Shown here piece by piece: positions 29,146 through 29,171 of a DNA stretch of 29,171 nucleotides. Both the position numbers and the translations under genes were made by a program. Numbering within the stretch: position 1 is the stretch's first letter; the number at the start of each line of letters is the position of its first letter. The notes beneath the pieces are model-generated. The model searched no databases. It saw nothing but the letters and a program-made list of their open reading frames with translations, and was not told the DNA's origin. Source of the DNA: Priapulus caudatus (taxonomy: Eukaryota > Priapulida > Priapulimorpha > Priapulimorphida > Priapulidae); assembly GCF_000485595.1 (NCBI RefSeq), contig NW_014577089.1, positions 95,648 to 124,818 of the forward strand. Reading direction: 5' to 3'.

Positions 29146-29171
29146 CAGCTTGCATCTTACCAACCCCTTCC

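Overview
This looks like non-coding DNA from a eukaryote, most likely an invertebrate animal. The reasons are the large amount of simple-sequence and minisatellite DNA, the CpG dinucleotides that are abundant and not visibly depleted (many CG runs), the AT-rich spacers, the miniature inverted-repeat transposons, and the lack of any bacterial gene organisation. I cannot name the taxon. I found no protein-coding gene, tRNA or rRNA that I would defend. The longest reading frames either run through low-complexity repeats or have lengths expected by chance in about 58 kb of double-stranded frames. The window is best read as intergenic or long-intron sequence.

The best-supported feature is a family of three miniature elements of about 290 bp (4107-4373, 13438-13731, 27531-27823). 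Each has roughly 100-bp terminal inverted repeats (TIRs) around a shared central segment of about 90 bp that encodes nothing visible. The outer two have 7-bp target-site duplications (TSDs). The middle copy is inserted in the opposite direction, lacks a duplication and has mismatched arms, so it looks recombinant. Each arm carries its own internal palindrome of about 33 bp and four copies of the 8-mer CTATGACA in either orientation. I found no transposase in the window.

Layout: 1-1075 is GA, CT and ACGC simple repeats around a short unique stretch. 1471-1862 is a CATATA satellite, followed by a GC-rich minisatellite of about 35 bp (1925-2285). 2600-7690 is mostly unique and AT-richer, with the first transposon, a G-quadruplex-type tract at 5036 and a TAATTA cluster near 6190. 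7974-8146 is a 26-bp palindromic tandem array. 8876-13437 alternates ACGC tracts with unique DNA, including a perfect 20-bp palindrome at 10681. 13438-16490 holds the second transposon and a perfect 68-bp minisatellite (15721). 16490-16975 is a long GA tract. 17000-18560 is unique AT-rich DNA with one weak reading frame. 18568-18860 is a tandem repeat of about 75 bp. 18960-19780 is CpG-rich and ends in a CAG/TAG array. 22105-22626 is GTGCG and ACGC repeats. 23974-24255 has two short minisatellites. 25365-25800 is a GA tract split by a 94-bp palindrome. 27524-27830 is the third transposon, and the window ends in CT and ACGC repeats.

No genes act together here. The readable history is repeat expansion and transposon insertion. 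If regulatory sequence is present it is most likely in the unique blocks carrying homeodomain, octamer and CRE-type motifs, but single motif matches in 29 kb are weak evidence.
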